This document shows positions 40,974 to 49,848 of a DNA stretch of 64,000 bases, piece after piece; position 1 is the first letter of the stretch; the number at the start of each line of letters is the position of its first letter. Below the pieces are notes generated by a model. The model worked only from the letters and a program-made list of their open reading frames with translations. It was not told the DNA's origin and made no database searches. The position numbers and the translations under genes were made by a program. The stretch covers positions 816,176-880,175 of the forward strand of contig OZ037914.1 of NCBI GenBank assembly GCA_964035575.1. Reading direction: 5' to 3'. The DNA is from Rhynchopus sp. YZ270_cl-10 (lineage: Eukaryota > Euglenozoa > Diplonemea > Diplonemida > Diplonemidae).

Positions 40974-41163
40974 TAAACCCCCCCCACGGATATTATTTAC
41001 CTCCACTTATTATTTACTTCACGGGTATTATTTACTCTCCCACTTATTATTTACTAATTTCTAACGTAAAAAACAGTTTTATTAAATTAAACCCGTTTAT
41101 TATTTACTCTCCCGTTTATTATTTACTCCAAATTTAGTAAATAATATCCGGAGGGGGGGTTTA
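40974..41163. mobile_element. TA-flanked inverted-repeat element with TATTATTTACT repeats (family L)
   Basis: Ends TAAACCCCCCCC then GGATATTATTTAC at the left, and GTAAATAATATCC then GGAGGGGGGGTTTA at the right. Inside, TTATTATTTACT recurs six times separated by CTCCC- or CACGGG-type spacers. No coding potential. Confidence 0.75.
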
Positions 41164-41714
41164 AGTAAACTTTACGGAAACTGACGTTAATTACGAACGA
41201 CAGCGCTACTTTATGGCAACATTTTTTAGAAATACCGTGGCTTCGCCTGGAACCTTTGGTTGCCGTGGTTCTTTTATAGATCTACTGAGGTTACTGATAC
41301 GACAGCTGACACCCACTACGGCTTGTGGTTCACCCTCCCCACCCGCCTTTCACGATTTTGTGCATCAGAGGGGAGAAAGAGCCTCACCTTTTTGCACTGG
41401 CAGGGAGTCGCGCGCGCGAAGCGCGCGCAGCGACCGCTTTTACGGGGGGAAAGCTCGGGACCTTTTTTTGCGGGTTTTTTTTGGCCTGCCCTACCAGTGC
41501 CCTACCTATTAAAATTTTTTTCAAAACTCAGCGACAGCACTGTGTACAGTGTCTACTACCTTATTCCTACTAGCAAGACCCGATGTATTTTTTTAAGATG
41601 TGCAAAAGGTACATTCATCATTCAGAGTTATTTATTTTCCTTTCCCCAATGGGCCAGAGCTTTCTTACATCTGCAACCCCTCTCCCTTCATCCGTTTTAG
41701 TATGTTTTGTATAA

Positions 41715-41765
41715 GGCGACTAAGCAATCAGAGGCTTACGTTCATCTTATAACCCTTTACTTCTC
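41715..41765 (+). repeat. B-family hairpin element
   Basis: GGCGACTAAGC-AATCAGAG-GCTTACGTTCATC, then TTATAACCC and T/C-rich sequence. The stem TAAGC/GCTTA is kept although the loop differs. Confidence 0.75.
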
Positions 41766-41784
41766 TCAGAACAAAGTCCTACAG

Positions 41785-41960
41785 TACACGACGGGACCCA
41801 GTGTCAAGTGACAAGTGAAACACATGTCATATTTATGACAAGTGATTTACTTGTCGTTCACTTGTCATTTTCACTTGTCATGACAACTTATTTGTCATTT
41901 CCCTTGTCAAAAATATGACGTGTGTTTCGCTTGTCACTTGACACTGAGTCCCGTCGTGTA
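41785..41960. mobile_element. F-type inverted-repeat element, TA-flanked
   Basis: Ends TACACGACGGGACCCAGTGT and ACACTGAGTCCCGTCGTGTA are inverted copies, including TA at each edge. The interior has alternating TGACAAGTGA and TCACTTGTCA decamers, like the element at 34776, though the outer ends differ after CACGAC. Confidence 0.85.
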
Positions 41961-42360
41961 GCAGCGGTGTTCCCCTCCCCCCACACCCCCACCGGTGCTT
42001 GCTGTATGACTGTATTTTTTACCCCCCTACCCACCTCTTTCCGTTTGTCACAACACAAACCAAGGGTCGACCCATCTAGCTGTCTCTCTCTCTCTCTCTC
42101 TCTCGCAATTCTCCGCAAAACCCCAATCCTAGGATTTCCCTGATCATTGCGAAAAAAATACCATCCTAGAATGGGAGGCCTTAGAAAATATTCTCCCCGC
42201 TTTCCCCCAAATATGTTCAGTCTAGTTTGTTTTGTCGAGAAGAAAAAACTGCCCCTCCCCCCCTCTTATCCCTTTACCCCCTGCTCTCCCTCTCCCTCCC
42301 TCTCTCTCACAAATCACCCCAAGCATTATTCTGTAGAGAATACACAAAACTAAAGAAAAA

Positions 42361-43355
42361 ATGCCCCCAAAGAAAGCAAAGAAGAAGGACGACAAAAAGG
42401 ATGAAAAGAAGGAGCAAGAAAAGGAGCCGGAACGCCCAGATGGACCGAAGTCGTGGGTCGTAGGGGGGTGGTCTGCTTTGCAAGGGGTCACTGGGGTGAT
42501 GGAGAAGCTGGGGGAGGGAGACCAGGTTATCATCAACGAGGGGACGTACGACGAAGTCTTTAATATCACAAAGAAAACTGTGGTCACCGGAGCTGGGGCG
42601 ACGCCTGAAGAGCAGCCGATTCTTGCGAAGGGGGTGGTCACCACGGCACCGTGTACTGTATCGAATTTGAACATTCAGTCACAATGCATTGTGGAAACAG
42701 GGGATGCCACCCTCACAGACTGCACCTTCAGCAATGCCGACAACCTCTTAACGTTGTACCCCAACACTGCCCCGACGGTCTCGCAATGTGTTTTTAAGGA
42801 GGCAAGAAACTCCTGTCTGTACTGCTTTCCCAATGCAAAAGGGGTTGTGTCGAAGTGCACCTTTTCAGGCGACTCAAAGGCAGAGAACAATACCTGCGCT
42901 GTGACAATGGACAACTGTTGTACAACGATCAAGGACAACATCATCAAAGGGACCAGTACAGGAATCTATGCGTTCTGCGCAGAGCCTGTAGCAGATGCAA
43001 CTATGCTGCAGAAACCGCTGATCCAAGGGAACACAATCACGTCTTGTACAGGAACCGCGTTCCACCTAGACAAAGGAGGGAACTGCCAGTTCACCGGCAA
43101 TGAGATTCATGAGTCGGGCTACTGGGGTGTGACTGTGTCGGGTGGTGCGCTAGGTGTGCTGACAAAGAACGTCATCAGCGATCAGGTGCGGATAAGAGAG
43201 GGGAGTCGTCCGTCGCTCCATAGTATGTCCTTTTGCAATGTTTCCTAAAATCTCAAAAAAATCTACATCCTTTTTTTTTCACAGAAAATAACATCTCCGC
43301 AAGAGTGGTCGATGAAAATGACAGAGGGACAATCTCCGTTCAAGAGCGTTACTGA
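42361..43355 (+). CDS. Right-handed parallel beta-helix protein
   Basis: Exons 42361-43222 (donor GTATGT) and 43285-43355 give 310 residues. After a Lys-rich start (PPKKAKKKDDKKDEKKEQEK), the chain runs as short strands with Asn, Thr, Cys and Gly at turns. Examples are DQVIINEGTYDEVFNITKK, VSNLNIQSQCIVETGDATL, NCCTTIKDNIIKGTSTGIY and CQFTGNEIHESGYWGVTVSG. The NxI...GI pattern of about 22-25 residues per turn is that of pectate-lyase-like or carbohydrate-binding beta-helix repeats (PbH1 type). No signal peptide is seen, so it is probably cytosolic or ciliary. Catalytic residues are not identifiable. The second exon closes the helix with NNISARVVDENDRGTISV. Confidence 0.75.
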
Positions 43356-43809
43356 TTTTCTCTCTCTTCCCCCTCTTCCCCTTAAGTTTTTCAAAGCAAG
43401 GCTATGAAAAGAGAACGAAGGGGGTCTGTTTCCACAGGCCCGTTTTTTTTTTTCTTCAGATGGCAACCTCGAAAAAAAATGGATGTGGTTCACCCACTGT
43501 GCACCAGTCATGTACACTGTCTTTAGCCTTTTATCTCCACAGCATGGCAGCAGTGTCTGTGTGCGAAAAATAAAAGGTGTTCGTGAACTATTTCACACCA
43601 TATTTTCTACCCCTTACACAAAAATTATGACAAAACTCATGTTTGTCGACAAAAAAAAAACCCCCCTTCCTTCCCCTTCTCTGCAACATTCTTTTAACCC
43701 ACAAAACCTCTCCACTACTCAACCTCAAGAAAAACTACAGAATAATTTACACAAATTTCCCCTCATTTTCTCCCCCCCCCCCCCACCTTTTTCTACCCTC
43801 TAACAAACA
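43356..43809. other. Spacer with a D fragment
   Basis: GTGGTTCACCCACTGTGCAC with TCATGTACACTG at 43486-43520 resembles family D. A long C-run (43770-43788) in a polypyrimidine tract precedes the next ATG. Confidence 0.6.
43479..43538 (+). repeat. D-family fragment
   Basis: ATGGATGTGGTTCACCCACT then GTGCACCAGTCATGTACACT and CTTTTATCTCC; a diverged partial copy of the element at 12774. Confidence 0.45.
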
Positions 43810-45057
43810 ATGGCAAAAGGCAAGAAAGATAAGGTCCCCGCCCCCGGGAAGTTCCCGAAAACGAAGAAGGTTGAGAAGGAATGCAAAGGCAAATGGGCGA
43901 ACTGGCTGAAGACGAAGACGACCATAGACTACCTACCGGGGAAGATGATTGAGTGGGACGGGACAATGGTTTTAGCAAAGGCGCTAGAGAAGAACCAGAC
44001 TGTCATGAACATGGACTTTTCGCACAACCTCATGAAGGACGACGGCCTCAAATTCCTTGCGCAAACCTTCAAAATCAATGCCTGCATGCGCAACATCAAC
44101 CTCTCCTGCAATGCTATTGGAGACGGCGGTGGGCTTGCCCTCGCCTCAGCACTGATGACCAACCGAACCCTCACTGCAATCAACCTCTTAGGAAACGAAC
44201 TGACCTGCATCACTGCCCAAGCCTTTGGGAATGTCCTTAAGGTGAACACCGAACTCACCCAACTCAACCTCACATGGAACAAAATCGGACACCGTGGTGC
44301 GCGCGCTTTGGCAGCCTCCATGGAATACAATAGGTTAGCCGTGGTGGAGATGGGCGGACAGCAGAGCCTAGGGGATGAGAGTGTACAGTATCTCTGCGAT
44401 GCGTTGAAGGCGCATGGGCAGAAGGATGTGCATACACACATTGCGTTGTGGCATAACGACATCGGCAAGCGTGGGGCCAACGCCATCGCCAGCCTGCTCT
44501 GCGACAACGAAATCGTCCAGGACCTCAACATCAGCTGGAACTCCATCGGCAGTGAAGGGCTGGAGTCGCTGTCGCAGTCGCTTATCTCGGGGAAGAGCTT
44601 TCTCCGGAGTGTCAACGTTGCGCACAACATCGTCGGCGACTGCGGGGCCAAGGAATTCGCGAAGGTCCTTGAAATGTCAATCCCCACTCTCGAAAAGGTG
44701 AACATCAGCAACAACACGATAGGTTGTGTGGGGGCAGCTGCGTTGGCTGCGGCTGTCGCGAAGAACACAACTCTGAAGCATCTGGACATGTCCTGCAACC
44801 AAGTGGCCGACGAAGGTGCCGCCGCATTTGTCACAATGATACGCGAAAACAAACACCTCATGACCCTCCAGCTCCAAAAGAACCTCTTCACCGACGCACT
44901 GAAAACGTCCCTCTCAGAAGCCATGCGTGCATCAGAAAGCACTACAAGAGATGCAAGGTCTGCAGTCCCCGCGCAAATCCGTGTCAACTACGGAGCAGCA
45001 GACGACGACAACGCCCTTGCAGAGATATTCGGTAAAGGGGACGGCAAAGCAAAGTAG
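43810..45057 (+). CDS. Leucine-rich repeat protein (ribonuclease-inhibitor type)
   Basis: Single exon of 415 residues starting in AACAAACAATGG. A basic N-terminus (AKGKKDKVPAPGKFPKTKK) is followed by about eleven LRRs of 28-29 residues in the NLRC3/RI pattern. Examples are NLSCNAIGDGGGLALASAL, NLTWNKIGHRGARALAASM, NISWNSIGSEGLESLSQSL and DMSCNQVADEGAAAFVTMI. Such proteins form curved scaffolds; in protists many are linked to cilia or the cytoskeleton, but nothing here fixes a role. The short C-terminal tail is charged. No membrane span or kinase domain is attached. Confidence 0.88.
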   Translation: MAKGKKDKVPAPGKFPKTKKVEKECKGKWANWLKTKTTIDYLPGKMIEWDGTMVLAKALEKNQTVMNMDFSHNLMKDDGLKFLAQTFKINACMRNINLSCNAIGDGGGLALASALMTNRTLTAINLLGNELTCITAQAFGNVLKVNTELTQLNLTWNKIGHRGARALAASMEYNRLAVVEMGGQQSLGDESVQYLCDALKAHGQKDVHTHIALWHNDIGKRGANAIASLLCDNEIVQDLNISWNSIGSEGLESLSQSLISGKSFLRSVNVAHNIVGDCGAKEFAKVLEMSIPTLEKVNISNNTIGCVGAAALAAAVAKNTTLKHLDMSCNQVADEGAAAFVTMIRENKHLMTLQLQKNLFTDALKTSLSEAMRASESTTRDARSAVPAQIRVNYGAADDDNALAEIFGKGDGKAK

Positions 45058-45244
45058 CGATTCTATAAGTATCCTTTTAAAAAAGCCTCAAAATATTCGA
45101 TTTCTATCGACTTTTTTTTGGGTAAGAATACTCCATTTTACAAAAAAAAAAAGTAGGGGGGGTTTTGAATTTTTTCCATCTTGGTAATCCCCAAAAATTT
45201 TACCAAAAATAAACAGCAAAACAAACCCCACACCCCGTACTACA

Positions 45245-47097
45245 ATGAAATCCGCAGCAGCAGTACTGCTGCTTGCAGTGGGGACGACGTCTGCGCTTGA
45301 GTACATCAACAAGCACAACTACAGTGTTGCCTTGTTGGGTGAGGACTGCAGCGCCACGAGGCTGTGTGTCAACACGGAGCTTATTGCGGATGAGTTCCAG
45401 ATTCAGTGGCTGAACAAGGACAGGTACCACGCCGAGAACGGACTCTTCTGCCACCCGACAGAGCTTAAGTGCAGAGCGCGGTACGACGACGGCACCACCT
45501 GTACGAGCTCTGAAGAGTGCAAGACCCGCCAGTGCTACGCCCTTCCCAGCTCCTCCACAGAGTTCCGCTGCTTCGAGCGCTTCGGGATTTCCGAGGGCGC
45601 CGAGTGCCCCACCGTGAGCAACCCCACCCACCACGTCTGCGAGAACGGCGCCTACTGCAGCACGACCAACGTGTGCACATCATACGGCAGCGAGGGTGAC
45701 GCCTGCACCACGACGTACACCGTGGTGGGCACCACACAGACGTATGCAAGCGACACCTGCGACCCGGAGGACCAGCAGATCTACTGCCAGCCGCAGGAGC
45801 CCGACAGCAACACAGCCACGAACGCGACGGGGACGTGCACGAAGATCGATGAGGCCGGCAGCGGCGAGAGCTGCGAGTACTACGCATACACATACGGCAT
45901 CCGCCCGAAGTGTGCCTACGACCAGTACTGCCACATCCAGCCCAGCGTCACCACCGACATCGACACCTGCCAAGACCAGGAGTCCGACGGCGACATGTGC
46001 CTGTACAACACCGCCTGCAAGTACGGCCACATCTGCAACAAGGAGGACAAGGGTCACTTCACCACGGAAGGCAACTACACGGAGGGCATCTGTGAGGAGA
46101 TCCTCACAAAGGAGCTTGGTGAGCTTGTCAGCGACGGTGCGCTGTGCGAGACGAACCTTGTGCGCGACGTGTCGACGGGGCGGTGCAACTACAGCTCTGC
46201 GGGGACTGTGTGCACGGCGGACAGCGACTGTGCGCAGAACGCGACGGACTCGAAGATGAACACGATGTACTGCAACATTGGGCAGTTCGATGCGACAGGG
46301 ACGTGCCAGACGTGGCTGCCTGACGACTGCGAAACCCGCTACGAGGACTACACAAAGTACGATGCACAGGGCCGGAAGAGCGGGTACCTCTTCAACGTGC
46401 GGTCGTGCACGGACGATGGCTGCTTCTCGCTGCGCTCCATCTACTCTCAGATGCGCACCAGCTCGATCCGCCTGCGCTGCTGCATGGTGCGCAAGCAGGA
46501 CGACGGGAACGCCTTCGTTGTGGGCGACAGCGACGTCTACTTCATGCCACGCCTTCTCGGCTTCGGCTTCACAGGCACATGGCGCTTCGTCCAGTTCTCT
46601 GGCGACCAGGAGGGCGACGTATGCTGGGCACTCGGCATGTCCACACAGACCATCGCAATCATCTGCACGATCTTCGGTTTCCTCTTCGTTATCATGCTCT
46701 TCATCATTGTCAAGGAGTGCATTCTGTATGTAGTGAACAACACACCACCTTACCTTCTCCATCACAGAAACCTATTTTTATCCCCAGACACCCCCTTAAT
46801 TTTGGACCCAAAGCGCCCTTTTTAAGGAAATTGGTTTCTTTTTACTATAAAACCCCAACCAAACAAGAGTACAACAAAATAGCAAAAAACCTTCATAACA
46901 ACCCATTCAAAACCCCCCTCCATTCACAGCTACAAGCCAGAGGAGAAGCCCCAAGACGAAGAGGTGGCAGAAGGCGCGGACGTCCCTGTATGTGTCTTTT
47001 CACAGAAATGCAGTTGGTTGTTTTTTTGCCAATATCCTACTCCACCCTTTTCCCTCTCTCACAGAAGCAGACATCGACTGAGCCGGTGGCAGCGTAG
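45245..47097 (+). CDS. Cysteine-rich type I membrane protein
   Basis: Exons 45245-46725, 46930-46987 and 47065-47097 give 523 residues. Residues 1-18 (MKSAAAVLLLAVGTTSAL) are a signal peptide. The ectodomain (about 19-465) has some forty cysteines in irregular EGF- or VSP-like spacing (CTSSEECKTRQCY; CENGAYCSTTNVCTSYGSEG; CAYDQYCHI; CLYNTACKYGHIC) and several NxT/S glycosylation sites. One membrane span lies near 470-490 (IAIICTIFGFLFVIMLFIIV). The two small last exons encode a 35-residue acidic cytoplasmic tail (YKPEEKPQDEEVAEGADV). Its place on the cell surface is well supported; the ligand is unknown. Family not recognised by name. Confidence 0.8.
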
Positions 47098-47464
47098 AAG
47101 TGTAGACGTCCACAGTAGGCAATCTTATCGGGGGGTATCTAATCCCAGGGGGGTTATATGTATCTATTCTGTTTCACAAAAAAAAAAATGTAAAGAAATT
47201 TGTTTGTTTGAGTCTCAATGAGAGTACCAAAAAAAAGCAAGACCGAAAAACTGAAAAAAAAAAAACAAAACAAACAAAAAAAAAAATCTGAGGGTGATCT
47301 AAAGAAATTGTATTGTGTATGAGGTTGTGTATTTTTTTTATTTTCAAAATGCAACAAAAATAGTTAGTCAAAAATGTACGGAAAGCAAATTGCGGGAGGA
47401 AATGGGTAGAGAAAGGGGGGAGCTTTGCCAAAAAAAAAAAGAGGGGAGTTTTTTTTATAAAAAA

Positions 47465-47505
47465 GATGTGTGTACGAGAGGTCACATTCATCTTTCAGGT
47501 GTTCT
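47465..47505 (+). repeat. C-family hairpin element
   Basis: GATGTGTGTACGAGAGGTCA then CATTCATCTTTCAGG. Stem ATGTG/CACAT around the GAGAGG loop. Confidence 0.75.
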
Positions 47506-47534
47506 TTTGTTTTCAACTTCCATTTTTTTTTAAA

Positions 47535-47585
47535 GGTGACATAAGCACAAGAGGCTTAGGGTCATCTTATAAACTTTTCTTTGTT
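47535..47585 (+). repeat. B-family hairpin element
   Basis: GGTGACATAAGC-ACAAGAG-GCTTAGGGTCATC, then TTATAAACTTTTC. Confidence 0.85.
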
Positions 47586-47943
47586 TTCCACGCACACATT
47601 CTTTGTGAAAAGCCCGTACCCTGGGATAGACAAAACGTTTTCCGCCCTATGTTTCCTCTCAAATTGCGTGACTTTGATTATTTTTTACAAAAACAAAAAA
47701 AAAAAAAAAACAATAAAAAATCGGGCGATACTCTGTCATTTTTTTTTGTGAGGTCCCATTCATCTTTCATTGGGTTCGTTTTTTTTTTTTTTTTATACCT
47801 TTTCCCCTTTTTTCTTTTATTGTGCGAAGATGTGTGTTGTGAGTGCCAACACAGGCGCCACCCAGTCTTCCCCACCCCCCACCCCCTCTCCTTCTGATCG
47901 ATATGTCCACAGTGCTGCACACATCGTCCATTTTTTTTTGTAG

Positions 47944-47986
47944 CTGTGTATGCACGTGAGACATATTTATCTTTCAACCTTTTTTA
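47944..47986 (+). repeat. C-family hairpin element
   Basis: TGTGTATGCACGTGAGACAT then ATTTATCTTTCAACC and T-run. The arms read TATG/CATA, different from other copies yet pairing. Confidence 0.65.
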
Positions 47987-47989
47987 TAA

Positions 47990-48040
47990 GGTGACTAAGC
48001 ACGAGAGGCTTAGGGTCATCTTATAAACCTTTCTTTTTTG
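47990..48040 (+). repeat. B-family hairpin element (consensus copy)
   Basis: GGTGACTAAGC-ACGAGAG-GCTTAGGGTCATC, then TTATAAACC, TTTC and a T-run. It follows a C element by 4 nt and precedes a D element. Confidence 0.9.
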
Positions 48041-48041
48041 T

Positions 48042-48136
48042 GCATGGTTGGGATCCACCCCCGGTACAGTCGGGTCATTGTACCAAGGTACACTGTTCAC
48101 GAGCGGGCTGTTGTATTTCAAGTCAACTTTTTTTTT
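48042..48136 (+). repeat. D-family T-tailed element
   Basis: CATGGTTGGGATCCACCCCC, GGTACAGTCGGGTCATTGTA, CCAAGGTACACTGTTCACGA, GCGGGCTGTTG and TATTTCAAGTCAAC with a T-run. Confidence 0.8.
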
Positions 48137-48195
48137 TGGTTATTTGTGTAGGCGTGTTGCCTAGGTGGTTCCACGCTTCACCCCTTCCCTTGCAA

Positions 48196-48240
48196 GGTGA
48201 CTAAGTACGAGAGGCTTAGGTCCAACCCCCTTTTTTTTAA
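48196..48240 (+). repeat. B-family hairpin element
   Basis: GGTGACTAAGT-ACGAGAG-GCTTAGGTCC, then CCCCC and a T-run. The usual TTATAAAC block is missing. Confidence 0.75.
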
Positions 48241-48449
48241 AAATACAATTACATTTTGCGCACGTATCAGTTCGGGTGCGAACCATTAGAAGTTTTCATT
48301 TTTTTTATGTGATTTTTTTGTGTGTCCTTGTGAAAAAAAAAAAAACAGCTTGTTTCTTAGGAGTTTTGTTGGGTGTTAGCTTTGTGTTGTGATTGCGGGG
48401 GTTGTGCGGTGAAAACACTCTCATAAAAAGAAAAAAAAAATTAGTAGAA

Positions 48450-48500
48450 AAGTGGAGTTCATCCTCGGGTGGCTACACTAATACAACCAAGTTTTCAAAA
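48450..48500 (+). repeat. A-family micro-repeat
   Basis: AGTGGAGTTCATCCTCGGGT, GGCTACACTAATACAACC and AAGTTTTC with an A-run. Confidence 0.8.
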
Positions 48501-48689
48501 AAAACGAATTTTTTTTTCCCTGGCAAAGTCGCTCCTTTGCTTCAGACCTGCCTTTTTTACCTTTTACTTTTACCTTTCTTTTCGTTTTCCGTCCTTTTTT
48601 CACACACACTGAAGTCGTAGTTTCCGGCTGCGAGGGGTGCCGCGCGCGGAAACTATGTGAAGTGAGGAAAAGAGAGACGACAAAACTTG

Positions 48690-48748
48690 CATAGTGTCGC
48701 CCATCCTCGGGTGGCAACGCTATAGTACAACCAAGTTTTCAACAACAA
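48690..48748 (+). repeat. A-family micro-repeat
   Basis: TAGTGTCGCCCATCCTCGGG, TGGCAACGCTATAGTACAACC and AAGTTTTC, then AACAACAAAAAA. Confidence 0.75.
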
Positions 48749-48874
48749 AAAAGCTTTTTTTTTTTGTATCCTAACCCTTTTTTTGGGGGTGACATTATTT
48801 TTCACAGTAGGGTAGTTTGGGGTCTATACCATGCAAATGCCTTCATTGGTTTTGCAATTTACATTTTTATTTTT

Positions 48875-48915
48875 AGATGTGCGTGCACGTGAAGCACATC
48901 TCACAAGGTTTCTTT
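48875..48915 (+). repeat. C-family hairpin element
   Basis: AGATGTGCGTGCACGTGAAG then CACATCTCACAAGG. Arms GATGTGC/GCACATC pair over 7 bp. A long G-run follows. Confidence 0.65.
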
Positions 48916-48992
48916 GGGGGGGGGGGGGGGGGGTGGGGTGGGGGTGGGGGAAGGAAATGGTGGGTCGTGTGTGTGTCGTTCCTAGTTGGTTA

Positions 48993-49035
48993 CGTGGCTA
49001 AGCCCAAGAGGCTTAGCCTCTTCGTGCTACACCTT
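48993..49035 (+). repeat. B-family hairpin with perfect 9-bp stem
   Basis: GTGGCTAAGCC-CAAGA-GGCTTAGCC then TCTTCG. GGCTAAGCC and GGCTTAGCC are exact inverted copies: the sequence has changed relative to other B copies, but pairing is extended. Confidence 0.8.
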
Positions 49036-49380
49036 GTATTTTTTCTGTCTGTGCATTTGAAAAATTCAGAGGTAGGTTTTTATCTTCTCGTCAGCGGGGG
49101 GGGGGGGGTGGTTACCTACAATTTAAAGATGTTATGTACCCCGCCGTGTGGGAATTTCATCTTCAGGTCTTCTCTCTATTTTTTTTTTCTCTGTACGTCT
49201 GTACATATTCTCGCTATTGTTTGACTACGGTATTTGAGAGGTGTTTCAACCCTCTTCCGTTTCATGCTTGAAAGGTAAGTTTTTAGAGGTGCGCTACTTG
49301 AGAGGATTTTTCATCTTCACAAAACAAAAAAGTTTTCTTTGTGGTGGCGAAGCAGTCCTTTTAAAAAAAAACTGATTCTT

Positions 49381-49432
49381 TTTTGATGAACGGTGAGGCG
49401 TTTGCACTTCCAACTTTCTCTTCGTTCTTTTT
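49381..49432 (+). repeat. G-family T-tailed element
   Basis: GATGAACGGTGAGGCGTTTG then CACTTCCAACTTTCTC and T-rich sequence. Confidence 0.75.
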
Positions 49433-49468
49433 CCAAGGTGTTTTTCCAAGGTTCTGTATGTATCTGTG

Positions 49469-49535
49469 TCTGATTAGATTATTCTTTGGTTTATTCTCAG
49501 CACGGGAGAATAAACCAAAGAATAATCTAATCAGA
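49469..49535. repeat. Perfect 30-bp inverted repeat (foldback)
   Basis: Arms at 49469-49498 and 49506-49535 are exact reverse complements (left arm starts TCTGATTAGATTATTCTTTG), separated by the 7-nt loop AGCACGG. The right arm runs into a B element. Confidence 0.95.
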
Positions 49536-49582
49536 CTAAGCACGAGAGGCTTAGGGTATCTTATAAACCTTTCTTTTTTCGC
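49536..49582 (+). repeat. B-family hairpin element fused to the foldback
   Basis: CTAAGC-ACGAGAG-GCTTAGGGTATC, then TTATAAACC, TTTC and a T-run. The usual GGTGA start is replaced by the foldback end TCAGA. Confidence 0.8.
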
Positions 49583-49784
49583 TCTGCCAACACTGGTAGA
49601 GGGTTTTTTCCCATTTGAGAAAATTTGGCAGGACTTGGTCTTGTGTTGTCATGAACCTTGTTGTATGTATCAGTAAACCAAAAAGCCAATTTTTTTTTTC
49701 TCACTAAGTTACCCAGAGCGGGCAGCCCACCCCCCTAGGGGCGAGGACGGAAAAGGGCTAAGGGAAGGAGCGGTGTTGTGGGTG

Positions 49785-49848
49785 ATCCGGATGGCTGGCA
49801 TCGTATCGTGGGTCAGTCAGAGGTGCCTGCAATCAACCACCATGTTTT
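49785..49848 (+). repeat. J-family repeat
   Basis: ATCCGGATGGCTGGCATCGT then GTGGGTCAGTCAGAGGTG, as at 39425. Confidence 0.7.

Larger units (their letters stand above)
37936..42360. other. 4.4-kb spacer rich in mobile elements
   Basis: Contains the palindrome fragment (38330-38421), G (38625), A (38756), H and I elements (39149-39358), J (39425), the Mutator-like element (39696-40657), an inverted-repeat element (40974-41163), GC-rich palindromes near 40835 and 41418, a B element (41715) and the F element (41785-41960). No host gene recognised. Confidence 0.75.

Noticed and set aside
45680-46765. Minus-strand frame opposite the Cys-rich membrane protein
   Set aside because: Rich in Val, Ala, Arg and His as expected for the antisense of Cys/Thr-rich biased codons; no start context or domain.
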